Counted from the stretch's first letter, positions 34,538 through 46,964 are shown. The stretch: 64,000 nucleotides of DNA from Rhabditoides inermis (GCA_963966185.1 CAWZYM010000070.1:1-64000); one strand, 5' to 3'. Translations and numbers: made by a program. Notes: generated by a model not told the origin, from the sequence alone.

Positions 34538-35885
34538 TCAACAAGTATCCAACAAAGGTGAAATCAGCCAATATAAATGCCTATGATAAACATGATAAAA
34601 ATACATAACAAGAAACAAGAAATAACAAGACACAGGTATGTACAGTAATATAATACGGTTGGCACGGGCGATGCGGTTGGCACGAGTGTTCGAGTGCGGC
34701 GGGATGTGTCGGTGTAGCCAGGCGGAGGACTGCTTGTACACGTTCAGAACCTCTGCGCGGAGAAACATCATCAAGTCGTCGATGGAGGGCTTCTTGTACT
34801 CTAAAAGAACATGGCCTGGTATTGGAGTATTTGGGGCTACTCACTGAGTGCCTGTCGTAGACGACGGTTGTACCCCTCTGCCATGTTGGTCGTGCGGTGC
34901 CGGTAGTTGTCGTAGTGCGAGCACATCTTACGGAAGTGCTGAAATGAAAAGAAGAGATAGAGATAAACTACATCACTGCGTACCTTCTGTTCGAGCCACG
35001 TCTTGTGAAGATACTCGCTGAAGTACTTGGCCTCTCCGCGTAGTCGACTGGGCGTGGCCAGAGGCACCTTGAAGACGCCGTGCTGGATGACCTGCTGACG
35101 AGTAGAGAACACAGATGCGCGCACTCTTCCCACCCACTGGCTGATCACTGGATCCGAGTCCACGACCTCCTAAACAATCGCGTATAATTGTAGTTTGCCT
35201 AAGTACTGGCTGACCTTTCCGAGGAAGTGAACGGCTTGTCGGTTGATCGCCTGCGCAAAGTGGAACACGCATCCCAGGATCTGAAGCCAGTGTTTGTAAA
35301 CAACCCAGACAATTAACTAACGTACCTGCACATTTCCGAATACGGTCTTGATGGCACTAGCTTGTGCAGACTCGAAGTCGATGAGGAACTTGCAGTCAGC
35401 CAGGTCATCCGTGTACATCGAACCCATGCCAGCAGCGTAGTCGAACACAAACTACCTTCTGGTAGCTCGCCACCGTCGCCTTCTTCAGACACGCCCACAC
35501 CAGAGGAAGAGACCGCTCGCCCTGAAAGTGATGTGTTTAGGCCGAAATGGATGATGTAATTAGGTATACTGCAATTAAAACGATACTCACCCGTACTCCA
35601 CGCACAATGTATAATTGGCCATTCCGCTTGTGATCTTTCACCCCGCGTTTGTAGATGCCGTCGGCCATCAGAGCGTCCAGCCCGAGAGTGAACATGCTGT
35701 AAGGAGTAGATGCTAATACATACAAACAGGAAATAGCCTACTTCTTGAGATGACCAGGGTAGGCTATGAGGAGAACGTCTGGTGTCTCGATTTGAACGAT
35801 GTCCACGGGATCTGCTCCCGGGAAAAGGCGGAGCTTGGGGTCGATGAACAGGACGCTGGACGACTTGTTGTGTGTGCTTCCAGAT
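34538..35885 (-). CDS. Mutator-like (MULE) transposase core
   Basis: Small exons on the minus strand assemble a MULE-domain protein. SSVLFIDPKLRLFPGADP and ETPDVLLIAYPGHLK are followed by LDALMADGIYKRG (first catalytic D), NGQLYIVRG, then VWACLKKATVASYQ. Next comes FLIDFESAQASAIKTVFGN (second catalytic D), LGCVFHFAQAINRQA (the C-x2-H block) and TTNMAEGYNRRLRQAL (catalytic E). All three acidic residues are kept. The junction between the first two exons restores the frame (AAGAA + CATG). The N-terminal DNA-binding part normally found in such proteins is absent here, while a separate gene at 17.7-19.25 kb has only that part. The last exon may use a donor before the stop at 34538. It could be a domesticated gene or an old element. 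Confidence 0.72.
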
Positions 35886-36006
35886 AACCCATCATGCTAA
35901 CATTGTATGTACATGTCGGAATCAGGCTGATAAACAAACATACATGTGTAACATTTACAATAAACATTCACGGGTTATTACTGTAGCGAAGAGACCGTAT
36001 CCCTTC

Positions 36007-39000
36007 TCAGACGACCGTGTCGGGATCCCAGCACTGCTTGTCCCTCTGCTCACTGTCCACCAGAGAGCGAGCATCATCCACAGACATATTCACAGACAGC
36101 GCAGCGTAGTTGGACTGGAGGGACATTCTCTCTCTCTCTCTCTCCCTTCTGCTCACTCGGCTGTTCCAACTGCTCTCTGTTCTCTCCCCTTCCCGAACCC
36201 CGAAACCTTGACATTCTCCGGCTTGCAGCTCCTCGGGAGGATCGAGTGTCCGAGTGCAATTGGCCAGGCGAGAAGAGCGAGGATGGGCGAGCAAGAGTAC
36301 TCAACAGACAAGCTCCTCATCTTCATATCTCTATATGCCCACCTTGTCAGCAAGTCCCTTCACCCTCTCATCCTTCAATAGAGCAGTCACGTGGTCCGGG
36401 CCGCCCAGACTGCTGTATGCCTGAAAATGGATTCGGGGTTCGGGAAGGGGAGAGAGAAACACGAAAAAGGTTCGGGAAGAGGAGAAAGAGAGAAAGAGAA
36501 AGAGAGAGAGAGTGTGTGTGTGTGATAGATAGAGAGAAATACAGTACCTGGAAGTGTATGTCCTTCGCCTCGCAGTACTCGATCACGTCTCTCGGTTGGA
36601 AGTGCGGGTGCAGCTCACACTGGTTCACTGCCTGCAATCATACAATGACTATTCATGGAAAACCATGGCCTGAACGGAAAACATTTCAGAACTATTTCAC
36701 CGTATTCCCACCGGATGGACTGCGCACTCCTCCAACAGCTCTTCCATGTGACGAATCTCGTAGTTGGACACACCGATCGAGTGGGTCTTCCCTTCCCCTG
36801 AGTTCTCCCTATCTCCTTCTCTCTCCCTCTCTTTCCTCCCTCACCATACAGCCCCTCCATCTCCCGCCAGCTCTCCCTCCTCCTCTCCCTTCCTCCCTCA
36901 CCATACAGTCCCTCCATCTCCCGCCAGCTCTCCCTCCTCCTCTCCCTTCCTCCCTCACCATACAGCCCCTCCATCTCCCGCCAGCTCTCCCTCCTCCTCT
37001 CCCTTCCTCCCTCACCATACAGTCCCTCCATCTCCCGCCAGCTCTCCCTCCTCCTCTCCCTTCCTCCCTCACCATACAGCCCCTCCATCTCCCGCAAGCT
37101 CTCCCTCCTCCTCTCCCTTCCTCCCTCACCATACAACCCCTCCATCTCCCGCCAGCTCTCCCTCCTCCTCTCCCTTCCTCCCTCACCATACAGCCCCTCC
37201 ATCTCCCGCCAGCTCTCCCTCCTCCTCTCCCTTCCTCCCTCACCATACAGCCCCTCCATCTCCCGCCAGCTCTCCCTCCTCCTCTCCCTTCCTCCCTCAC
37301 CATACAACCCCTCCATCTCCCGCCAGCTCTCCCTCCTCCTCTCCCTTCCTCCCTCACCATACAGCCCCTCCATCTCCCGCCAGCTCTCCCTCCTCCTCTC
37401 CCTTCCTCCCTCACCATACAACCCCTCCATCTCCCGCCAGCTCTCCCTCCTCCTCTCCCTTCCTCCCTCACCATACAGTCCCTCCATCTCCCGCCAGCTC
37501 TCCCTCCTCCTCTCCCTTCCTCCCTCACCATACAACCCCTCCATCTCCCGCCAGCTCTCCCTCCTCCTCTCCCTTCCTCCCTCACCATACAGCCCCTCCA
37601 TCTCCCGCCAGCTTTCCCTCCTCCTCTCCCTTCCTCCCTCACCATACAGCCCCTCCATCTCCCGCCAGCTCTCCCTCCTCCTCTCCCTTCCTCCCTCACC
37701 ATACAGCCCCTCCATCTCCCGCCAGCTCTCCCTCCTCCTCTCCCTTCCTCCCTCACCATACAGCCCCTCCATCTCCCGCCAGCTCTCCCTCCTCCTCTCC
37801 CTTCCTCCCTCACCATACAGCCCCTCCATCTCCCGCCAGCTCTCCCTCCTCCTCTCCCTTCCTCCCTCACCATACAGCTTCTCCATCTCCCGCCAGCTCT
37901 CCCTCCTCCTCTCCCTTCCTCCCTCACCATACAGCCCCTCCATCTCCCGCCAGCTCTCCCTCCTCCTCTCCCTTCCTCCCTCACCATACAGTCCCTCCAT
38001 CTCCCGCCAGCTCTCCCTCCTCCTCTCCCTTCCTCCCTCACCATACAACCCCTCCATCTCCCGCCAGCTCTCCCTCCTCCTCTCCCTTCCTCCCTCACCA
38101 TACAGCCCCTCCATCTCCCGCCAGCTCTCCCTCCTCCTCTCCCTTCCTCCCTCACCATACAGCCCCTCCATCTCCCGCCAGCTCTCCCTCCTCCTCTCCC
38201 TTCCTCCCTCACCATACAACCCCTCCATCTCCCGCCAGCTCTCCCTCCTCCTCTCCCTTCCTCCCTCACCATACAACCCCTCCATCTCCCGCCAGCTCTC
38301 CCTCCTCCTCCTCTCCCTTCCTCCCTCTCACCATACAGTCCCTCCATCTCCCGCCAGCTCTCCCTCCTCCTCTCCCTTCCTCCCTCACCATACAACCCCT
38401 CCATCTCCCGCCAGCTCTCCCTCCTCCTCTCCCTTCCTCCCTCACCATACAGCCCCTCCATCTCCCGCCAGCTCTCCCTCCTCCTCTCCCTTCCTCCCTC
38501 ACCATACAGTCCCTCCATCTCCCGCCAGCTCTCCCTCCTCCTCTCCCTTCCTCCCTCACCATACAGCCCCTCCATCTCCCGCAAGCTCTCCCTCCTCCTC
38601 TCCCTTCCTCCCTCACCATACAACCCCTCCATCTCCCGCCAGCTCTCCCTCCTCCTCTCCCTTCCTCCCTCACCATACAGCCCCTCCATCTCCCGCCAGC
38701 TCTCCCTCCTCCTCTCCCTTCCTCCCTCACCATACAGCCCCTCCATCTCCCGCCAGCTCTCCCTCCTCCTCTCCCTTCCTCCCTCACCATACAACCCCTC
38801 CATCTCCCGCCAGCTCTCCCTCCTCCTCTCCCTTCCTCCCTCACCATACAGCCCCTCCATCTCCCGCCAGCTCTCCCTCCTCCTCTCCCTTCCTCCCTCA
38901 CCATACAACCCCTCCATCTCCCGCCAGCTCTCCCTCCTCCTCTCCCTTCCTCCCTCACCATACAGTCCCTCCATCTCCCGCCAGCTCTCCCTCCTCCTCT

Positions 39001-40505
39001 CCCTTCCTCCCTCACCATACAACCCCTCCATCTCCCGCCAGCTCTCCCTCCTCCTCTCCCTTCCTCCCTCACCATACAGCCCCTCCATCTCCCGCCAGCT
39101 TTCCCTCCTCCTCTCCCTTCCTCCCTCACCATACAGCCCCTCCATCTCCCGCCAGCTCTCCCTCCTCCTCTCCCTTCCTCCCTCACCATACAGCCCCTCC
39201 ATCTCCCGCCAGCTCTCCCTCCTCCTCTCCCTTCCTCCCTCACCATACAGCCCCTCCATCTCCCGCCAGCTCTCCCTCCTCCTCTCCCTTCCTCCCTCAC
39301 CATACAGCCCCTCCATCTCCCGCCAGCTCTCCCTCCTCCTCTCCCTTCCTCCCTCACCATACAGCTTCTCCATCTCCCGCCAGCTCTCCCTCCTCCTCTC
39401 CCTTCCTCCCTCACCATACAGCCCCTCCATCTCCCGCCAGCTCTCCCTCCTCCTCTCCCTTCCTCCCTCACCATACAGTCCCTCCATCTCCCGCCAGCTC
39501 TCCCTCCTCCTCTCCCTTCCTCCCTCACCATACAACCCCTCCATCTCCCGCCAGCTCTCCCTCCTCCTCTCCCTTCCTCCCTCACCATACAGCCCCTCCA
39601 TCTCCCGCCAGCTCTCCCTCCTCCTCTCCCTTCCTCCCTCACCATACAGCCCCTCCATCTCCCGCCAGCTCTCCCTCCTCCTCTCCCTTCCTCCCTCACC
39701 ATACAACCCCTCCATCTCCCGCCAGCTCTCCCTCCTCCTCTCCCTTCCTCCCTCACCATACAACCCCTCCATCTCCCGCCAGCTCTCCCTCCTCCTCCTC
39801 TCCCTTCCTCCCTCTCACCATACAGTCCCTCCATCTCCCGCCAGCTCTCCCTCCTCCTCTCCCTTCCTCCCTCACCATACAACCCCTCCATCTCCCGCCA
39901 GCTCTCCCTCCTCCTCTCCCTTCCTCCCTCACCATACAGCCCCTCCATCTCCCGCCAGCTCTCCCTCCTCCTCTCCCTGTTCCTCTCGTCTCCTGGCTGG
40001 ATTTTGTTGCTGCCCGGCCAATGGATCAGTACCAGGTCTATGTATGTAGTGCGCAGCTCCGACAGAGATCTCAACATGTCACTATTCTTTGCGCTCCAGA
40101 TTAGACACTCAATGAAGGAGTTTCAATTTATCCCAAGACCATCCCGCACTCACTTCTCGATCGACTTTGCTGCCTTGCCGGCGCCCTGGTTGGAGGGCGA
40201 GAGTTTGGTGGTAATGAACACGTCCTTCCTGGAACACAATTCTCATTCACCAATCAATCCCCCGTCCCTCTCACCTCGCTAGTCCGTACTTGGGAAGAAG
40301 TTTGTGAAGTGCGTCGCCAAGAGCAGCCTCGTTGCGGTACACCTAAAGAGAGGTGTGAGAGAGAGGGATGGAGAGGGAGAGAGAGAGGGGAGGAGAGAGA
40401 GATACGCACCTGTGCCGTGTCGAAGAATCTGTATCCTGCGTCAAGAGCGGCGTCCACCACAGTCTCCACCACAGAACGCGGCACCTGCAACACGTGTTTC
40501 AGACT

Positions 40506-40575
<70 letters not shown>

Positions 40576-40654
40576 CCTGATAGAGTCCCAATCCGATCAT
40601 AGGCATCTTGTCTCGTACATACTCCCGTCCAGTCTTGTCCACATCACGAGACAT
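36007..40654 (-). CDS. Aldo-keto reductase
   Basis: A cytosolic NADPH-dependent oxidoreductase of the AKR superfamily (TIM barrel). Exon 1 (40577-40654) reads MSRDVDKTGREYVRDKMPMI. Exon 2 ends with AGYRFFDTAQ (catalytic D). Exon 3 starts VYRNEAALGDAL (catalytic Y), exon 4 holds KDVFITTKLSP (catalytic K). Exon 5 (39933-40069) holds TTYIDLVLIHWPG (catalytic H) and ends RRESWREMEGLYG. The next exon (from 36797) begins EGKTHSIGVSNYEIRHMEEL. Later exons carry NQCELHPHFQP, AYSSLGG and the cofactor-binding segment LGHSILPRSCKPENV. The last exon ends CWDPDTVV and stops at 36007-36009. All four active-site residues and the AKR signatures are present, so the gene looks functional. Intron 5 is 3.1 kb and filled by the 57-bp array; intron 1 holds (CAA)n. 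Confidence 0.93.
36843..39978. repeat. 57-bp minisatellite carrying an AKR exon end and its splice donor, 55 donor copies
   Basis: The unit contains CCGCCAGCTCTCCCTCCTCC and CACCATACAG. On the sense strand of the reductase each unit encodes MEGLYGEGGRERRRESWRE (19 codons) and includes TATG|GTGAGG, the 5' splice site used at the end of coding exon 5. The first and last donor words are 3,088 bp apart, which equals 54 x 57 plus two 5-bp insertions, so 55 donor copies exist. The 5-bp insertions (near 38307 and 39794) and point variants recur 1,487 bp apart, showing a higher-order unit of 26 monomers. Very long open frames on both strands follow from the multiple-of-three unit and are not separate genes. 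Confidence 0.95.
40508..40575. repeat. (CAA)n microsatellite
   Basis: About 22 uninterrupted ACA triplets on the plus strand in the first intron of the aldo-keto reductase, directly after the exon 1 donor. Confidence 0.95.
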
Positions 40655-40799
40655 CCATAACACAAACTTCATTCAAATGCATACATTGTAATCCAGATAA
40701 TCACTGGAACCCAACCGTATATCATGCTGTTCAATCCATTACTGGCTCTTCACAAAAAACTCTTTATTCGTGTATTTCAAATGTATTTCGTATTGAGTA
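40655..40799. promoter_or_regulatory. 5' flank of the aldo-keto reductase gene
   Basis: AT-rich sequence of about 145 bp between the reductase start and the SINE-like element at 40.8 kb. It presumably contains promoter sequence, but no defined element was recognised. Confidence 0.3.
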
Positions 40800-41010
40800 G
40801 GAAAAGGAAAGTATTGAGTAGGAAAAGGTAAAGTCGTCTCCAATCGGCCAGGAATGGGCGGAGCTTGAAAGTTGGACCCGTCACTTGGCCTAGTGCCAAG
40901 CAGCCATGCTTGCACACTCCTGCATACGCAAAACAGGAAGGTGGATTCGAACCCGCGACCCTCAGCGTGAGAGGCGCCTGTCTAACCAGCTGCGCCAAAG
41001 AGACATGTGA
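40800..41010 (-). mobile_element. tRNA-derived SINE-like element
   Basis: On the minus strand TTTGGCGCAGCTGGTTAGAC (box A-like) and GTCGCGGGTTCGAATCCACC (box B-like) are properly spaced. The region between has a CCTC...GAGG stem around TCACGCT, which lacks the invariant T33, so a working tRNA is unlikely. A body follows (TTGGCACTAGGCCAAGTGAC) and runs toward about 40800. Confidence 0.6.
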
Positions 41011-41194
41011 CTGGCACGCGCGACCGTGGACTGATTCGACTGCTGGCGGAAAAAGTAGAAATTGAGCGCGCGTTGAAACGTACTTCTCTTTGAAAGAAAC
41101 AGAACAGAACAACCGAACACCGTTGTGTCCTAGAACCCACATCAACTTTCCATTCACGGACAATTGTCAGTATATGCATATCATATTCCCAAAC

Positions 41195-41756
41195 TCATGC
41201 ACAGCATCGATCAATACAAGTATACAAGATTCCCAAGTTTATTTCAAAATGATCAAGAAAAACGAAGTTTCGTCTACGGAGACGGATATGATGTTTTTGG
41301 TGTGCGCGTGACGATGGAAAGCGAAGAGCGGAGAGTGAAGACGCCACCTGCAATATGTACGTTTCACACAAAATCCGTCATAAGATGGAACATTTTGCAA
41401 TTGAAATACAATTCATGGATTGCAATCGTTTGTGAACATGATAAGATATAATGAAACATGTTGTTTACCTTGAGAAAGCAAAAGACGTGTTTGACGAAGA
41501 CCTGGTGCTCTGTGCTTGCGACGACCGACGAGTGCGGCGTGTACGAAACCTCCTGCAAACATGCATCAGTAATAATAAGTAGACGAGTCATATAACATTT
41601 TATAATCATCAAACACTATAATTAATAAATAGTAAACCTGGTCTCCACGCTGTGCCGCCGTCGTCTGCCCAACCTTGTACAGCTCTGGGACCGCCGATAG
41701 CATAGCAGATAGTTCACAGGCTGTGCTCACATGACGAAGAACGAAGCAACAGTTCT
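41195..41756 (-). CDS. Unknown short multi-exon gene
   Basis: I do not recognise this product. Three minus-strand exons join with GT-AG introns of about 80-120 bp. The first (about 41637-41756) reads NCCFVLRHVSTACELSAMLS and on to GQTTAAQRGDQ. The second (about 41470-41552) reads EVSYTPHSSVVASTEHQVFV and on to FCFLK. A third starts GGCGTC near 41347, and the frame that keeps phase runs to a stop at 41195-41197. Alternatively a different phase gives an earlier stop. The start codon is not located and the gene may extend upstream. Confidence 0.4.
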
Positions 41757-42483
41757 ATAGCAGCAAATTCAAAACATGAAATCGATCACGCAAGTAAAAC
41801 AATAGAAAAAAAGAATTGCGATATTTTGCGATAATTCATGATTCCAGAACTTTCGACAACGTATTCTTGTTGACTAGCGTTTCAAAAGGAACTACACACG
41901 ACTATGTCAATAAATAAACATACGAAACACAATACAATACTCAAAAAAAAACCAGTACACATTGATCAATTGAACGAAAACAAGAACGTGAAACGGAACA
42001 GCTGATTCGACAAAGGCTGGTTCCCGCGCAAAAACCACTTGCGCGCTAACGCGCGCACATGGCGTCCGAATGGTGTGCGCAAACACCCATGTCATTTCTT
42101 ACATGAGATATGGAAACGTTAACCTGCAAATCATCCGAATTTGTTTTGGCGGGATGGAGACCAGTTTAACTACATTCCACTGGGCATATCGATTCAGTTC
42201 GTACTGACAGTAGTAGTAAACAACATGAAATCAACGGAATCTAGACCGAAAAGTAGAGGGAAGAATAGAGTAAGGTACTCGTCTTGGATAGTGACGTCAG
42301 AGTAAACAAAGAATCGGTCAACAACAACTATTCCATCCTGAAGCGAATCGAAAGAAACAAAACAACAACAACAGGGTACATATACAACATACATCAATGC
42401 ATAAATCTCTTCGCATGGCGAATTTGTTGCACAAAAACAGATACAGAAACACTACGCAGATCTCTAATATAACAATACAGCTC
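41757..42483. other. Intergenic, nothing recognised
   Basis: AT-rich stretch between the short unknown gene and the 3' end of the zinc-finger gene. No repeats or coding signal worth naming apart from a possible 5' exon for the unknown gene, which I could not fix. Confidence 0.5.
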
Positions 42484-42597
42484 TCAGGCGATCTCCTCTC
42501 TCGCCTCCTCCTTGCACCGACCGCGGTGGTTGAGCACCCCGCGACGGTTCTGGAACTCCTTTCCGCACCTGCAATTGAGCTCTCCCCTCTCTCTCCC

Positions 42598-42635
<38 letters not shown>

Positions 42636-45600
42636 CTCTCTCTCTTCTCAGTCTCACCTGTCGCACTGCAGCTCACTGGGATCGAGCAGGAGAGCCGTCT
42701 CGTGGATCCTCGACTCGTGCGAGCGCAGATGGAGGTGGGTGGTGAAGCGCTTCTTGCAGTGCGCGCATCTGAACACCAGACTCTCTCTCTCTCCCTCCCC
42801 CTCCCTCCTTTCCTCCCTTCCTCCCTCTACCCACCCATACGGCTCCTTCTCGTCCTTGTGCCTCGACTCAATATGCGTGCGCAGATCCACCCTTCTTTCA
42901 AAGTGAGTGTTGCACAGAACGCACTTGGACGTCCTCAAAGAAAACACTTCAACAATGCACACAACAACTAGACTACCAGGAGAAAACAAACAACATAGGA
43001 ATAGGAAATCATGAGAAATGTGGCGGTAAACGTCCGAGGATACACGAGAACAAGAGTGGCGAGACTGACATGATGGTGGCCTGCGTGTGCTCCCCTGCGT
43101 GTTCACGGCGCGCGTGTCGACGCACATCGCTCTGGTCCACACCCACGAACGAACACAACGCGCACCTCAAAACACAAGCTCTCTTCCATGCGAGAACTCC
43201 CCCACTCACTTGACGCCCTCGCCTTGAGATGCGTGCTTGGGCTCGAGTCCCCTCTTCTTCTTCACCACTGGCTGTCCGCAGCTGCTCTCATGGAACAGCG
43301 AGCGCTTCCTCCTGGCCGGTGGCCGGATCAGACCGCGCAACTGCGAGACCAGGTTCGGCTGCGAACACGACGACTGCAAAGGCATGCGTCCAGCCATGGG
43401 CTACCTAACCATCTCATCATCTCAACATGCCCACTCACTCCACTCTCCGTGCTCGCACTCATCACTTCGGCCGCGCGCTTCGGTTCGAGCCGCTGCGATT
43501 TGCAACCGAGCAGGTCCACGATGCTCCTCTCTGCAACACAGACGCCGATAACACACACAGCGTAGAACACAACACTCACGCTGCGAACGCGAGGAGGACG
43601 CCACTCCGCTGCTGCCGTTTCCCACCGAACTGCTGAAACAGAGACCCTATCGAGCACGGCGTCTCCAACGCATACCTCGTGTCGTCGTGATGAATCGCCA
43701 CCGAGTCATCATCTTCCACATCATCTTCGTCATCTATCATCAACAAGTCGGCGTTGCGCTGCAAACAATTCATTCAGCCTCAGTCTCACTTTCCAAAAAC
43801 ACACCTTGCCCTTGCTAGGGGCAGCGAGTGGAGTCTGGATGAGAAGAGCTGGCAGGTCATCGTCGACCGCCTGCTCCCCTCCAGCCTTCTCCTCCCTCTC
43901 CCTCCTTTCCTCCTCCACTCCCTTATCTACGCCCGACCCCTCCACGTGCTCATCGTACATAGTTCTGAAAGCGATCGATAAGCCAATGTTCAATCCATTT
44001 TCTCCCCACCCGTTGTGTTCGTTGAGCGCGTGTTCCACCAGCAGGAACGGAGACTCGGCGTAGAAATCGCACCTGAACATGTGTCAAAACACAATACACA
44101 AACACCAGAACACAACACTCACCTATAGCAGTGCAGCTCCCATGGCACACCCGACTTTGTGTAGGACTTGAACGACGCCTTGCGAGACACATCGAGGAAG
44201 GGGAAGAGGGTGGGAGAGAGCGAGAGGCTGAAGAGGAGAGGTAGAGGTAGAGAGGGGGGGGGAGAGGAAAGAGAGCGAGAGGGGAGAGAGAGGTGGGGGA
44301 GACTGACGTGGCTTTGGGGTGGCACTCAATGGAGTGCACTGCGGCTGCGACCTGTTCCCTCCACAGTGACTGTGTCGAGTATCCTCCCGAGGCACACTTG
44401 TCACACGTCAGCCATCTGTCTCTCACCCAGTTCTTGCGCAGCCACTGCTCCCACGTCACGCCGAACGGGCGGCTGGAACGAGTACGCATACGCCACGCCC
44501 CTTTGGTCCCGCCCACTCACCACTTGTGCACGATCTGCGCGTGTGTGTGCAGGTCTGCGAGTGTGGGAGTGGAGAATGCACAGCGGGCACACTGCAACTC
44601 GTCCTTCGAAGACGCGGCTGAGTCGAGGAGAGGAAAGTGGGCAGACACGTCCGAGGCGAGACTAAAAGCATGACGCTCATTATCTCTAGCTCTCCTACAA
44701 GCTCCTCCCTTCATAGCCCCGCCCACTCACATCTCGGCCTCTTCGGGATGCGTGAATATGATATGGAGTGCCACGTCGACATCGACGTGGTGCTTCCTGT
44801 CCCTCGTCACCCTTCCCACACTGCATCCCAGTGGACACAGCCGCTCCGACATCGGCCGAGGAGACTGCAAGCACAAGTGTCACGTCCGCTGGCCAATCTA
44901 TATATCACACGATCCGCGTAAGAATCGGACGAATTTCGGGCAGGTGGGACCTAGGAGCTAAGTGCGCGGTTATAGGGGTTTTCAAGGGTGCTCTACAAGG
45001 TAGTATAGGTGATTTTGTCCCAATATGCAAATTTGGTCAGTTAAGGGACCATGACCTCAAATCAGTCAGTTTTTGTCCAAAATTCTTTTTTAATAACTTG
45101 TTCGATTTGTCTTGATATTATAAGAATTTTTGTACATAAACATTTTTTTCATAAAACAAAAAAGAAAAAAGTTATGATCAAAATTTTTCAAAAAATTTCA
45201 TATTTTATTTTTTTGAGATCTTTTCGCCTCGAAACAACAAAAACGACCAACACCATTCGATTCTACGCGTTAAATCAAATTACTATGATTTTTTTCGTGA
45301 AAATCTGGTGTTGCCTTTTCTTCCATCCAGAGCGATGAAAATGGCCCGAAATAAAAATTTTGCGTTTTACCGCCATTTTTCATATCTTCCAATCCGAAAT
45401 AACAAAAATCACTATTATATTCGGATTTTGCACCTTTAAATTAGTCTGTGTAGTTGTTTTCAGGCAAATCTGATGTTGCCTTTGTGTTCATCCGTGATGT
45501 TGAAAATGGCCTAACTATCAATCGCAAAATTTCATGATAACGCCAGAAGGCAACACTAAATTTGTATAAAAACAATTATGTAGACTAATAAAAAGGTGCA

Positions 45601-46964
45601 GAATCCGAATATGTAAGTGGTTTTTGTTATTTCAGATGGATAGACATTAAAAGTGACAGGAAAATGCGAATTTTCACATTTGAGCCACTTTCATCGCCTT
45701 AAATGAGCAAAAAGGCAACACCGGATTTGTCTATAAACCAACACATATACTAATCAAGAGGTGTAGAATCCGAATATAGTAGTGATTTATGTTGTATCAG
45801 AACGAAATACTTGGAAAATGGCGGGAAAACGCAAAGTTTTGATTTCGAGCCATTTTCATCGCTCTGGATGGAAGAAAAGGCAACATCGGATTTGGCTTTA
45901 AACCAAAACTAATACTAACTAAAAAATGTAAAATCCGAATATAGTAGTGGTTTCTGTTGTTTCAAAACAAAAGACTTGGAAAATGGCGGTAAATCGCAAA
46001 ATTCTTATTTCGGGCCATTTTCATCGCTCTGGATGGAAGAAAAGGCAACACCAGATTTTCACGAAAAAAAATCATAGTAATTTGATTAAACGCGTAGAAT
46101 CGAACAGTGTTGGTCGTTTTTGTTGTTTCGAGGCGAAAAGATCTCAAAAAAATAAAATATGAAATTTTTTGAAAAATTTTGATCATAACTTTTTTCTTTT
46201 TTTGTTTTATAAAAAAAATGTTTATGTACAAAAAGTCTTATAATATCAAGACAAATCGAACAAGCTATTCAAAAATAGTTTTGGACAAAAACTGACTGAT
46301 TTGAGGTCATGGTCCCTTAACTGACCAAATTTGCATATTGGGACAAAATCACCTATACTACCTTGTAGAGCACCCTTGAAAACCCCTACAACCGCGCACA
46401 AGTTCCTAGGTCCCACCTCGTCCGGTTCTTACGCGGATCGTGTGATATAGCTCACCTTGACAGTGAACCGTAACTTGCCCTCCTCCTTCTTCGCACTTCC
46501 CTTGAGCATTCGCTTGCCAAGCTTGCTATGACCAAAGCCCGCAGTCTGCTCAGGAGTCAGCGCCGCCAATCTAGAGTATCAATCAATAATCGATATGGAT
46601 CCATACTCTCACCCCTTGTGGTTCCTGACAGAGTGTTCCATGAGAGTCTGCATTCTGGCAGCCGAGTAGGGACACTTGGCGCAGTGCAGCGAGTAGAGCA
46701 GCATCCTCTCGTCGTACGAAGAGGCGAGCACATCCAGGAAGGGGGGCTGTATCGAGATAGACGAGAACTGCCTGCAAACAACATCATTGATCATCACGAT
46801 GAAGGGCTCAAATGTGTTCATTGATCAATCACTACTACTCACCCCTTCCTCTCTGGGTGCCACTTGATGTAGTGAACCGCCCGGGTCACATCCAGAGACA
46901 CCGTCTTGGACTTGATCAGACGGCCATCCTTGGACTGCGGAGGACACACGTCACATCTGAAGGG

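Noticed and set aside
36246..40282. Open frames of about 990-1,270 codons across 36.2-40.3 kb on either strand
   Set aside because: They arise because the 57-bp unit is divisible by three and stop-free in several frames. The region is an intron of the aldo-keto reductase; only the exon-proximal units could be translated through alternative donors.
45051..46231. Open frames inside the foldback element (71-95 codons, both orientations)
   Set aside because: They are mirror copies of each other produced by the palindrome, and no transposase motif is present.
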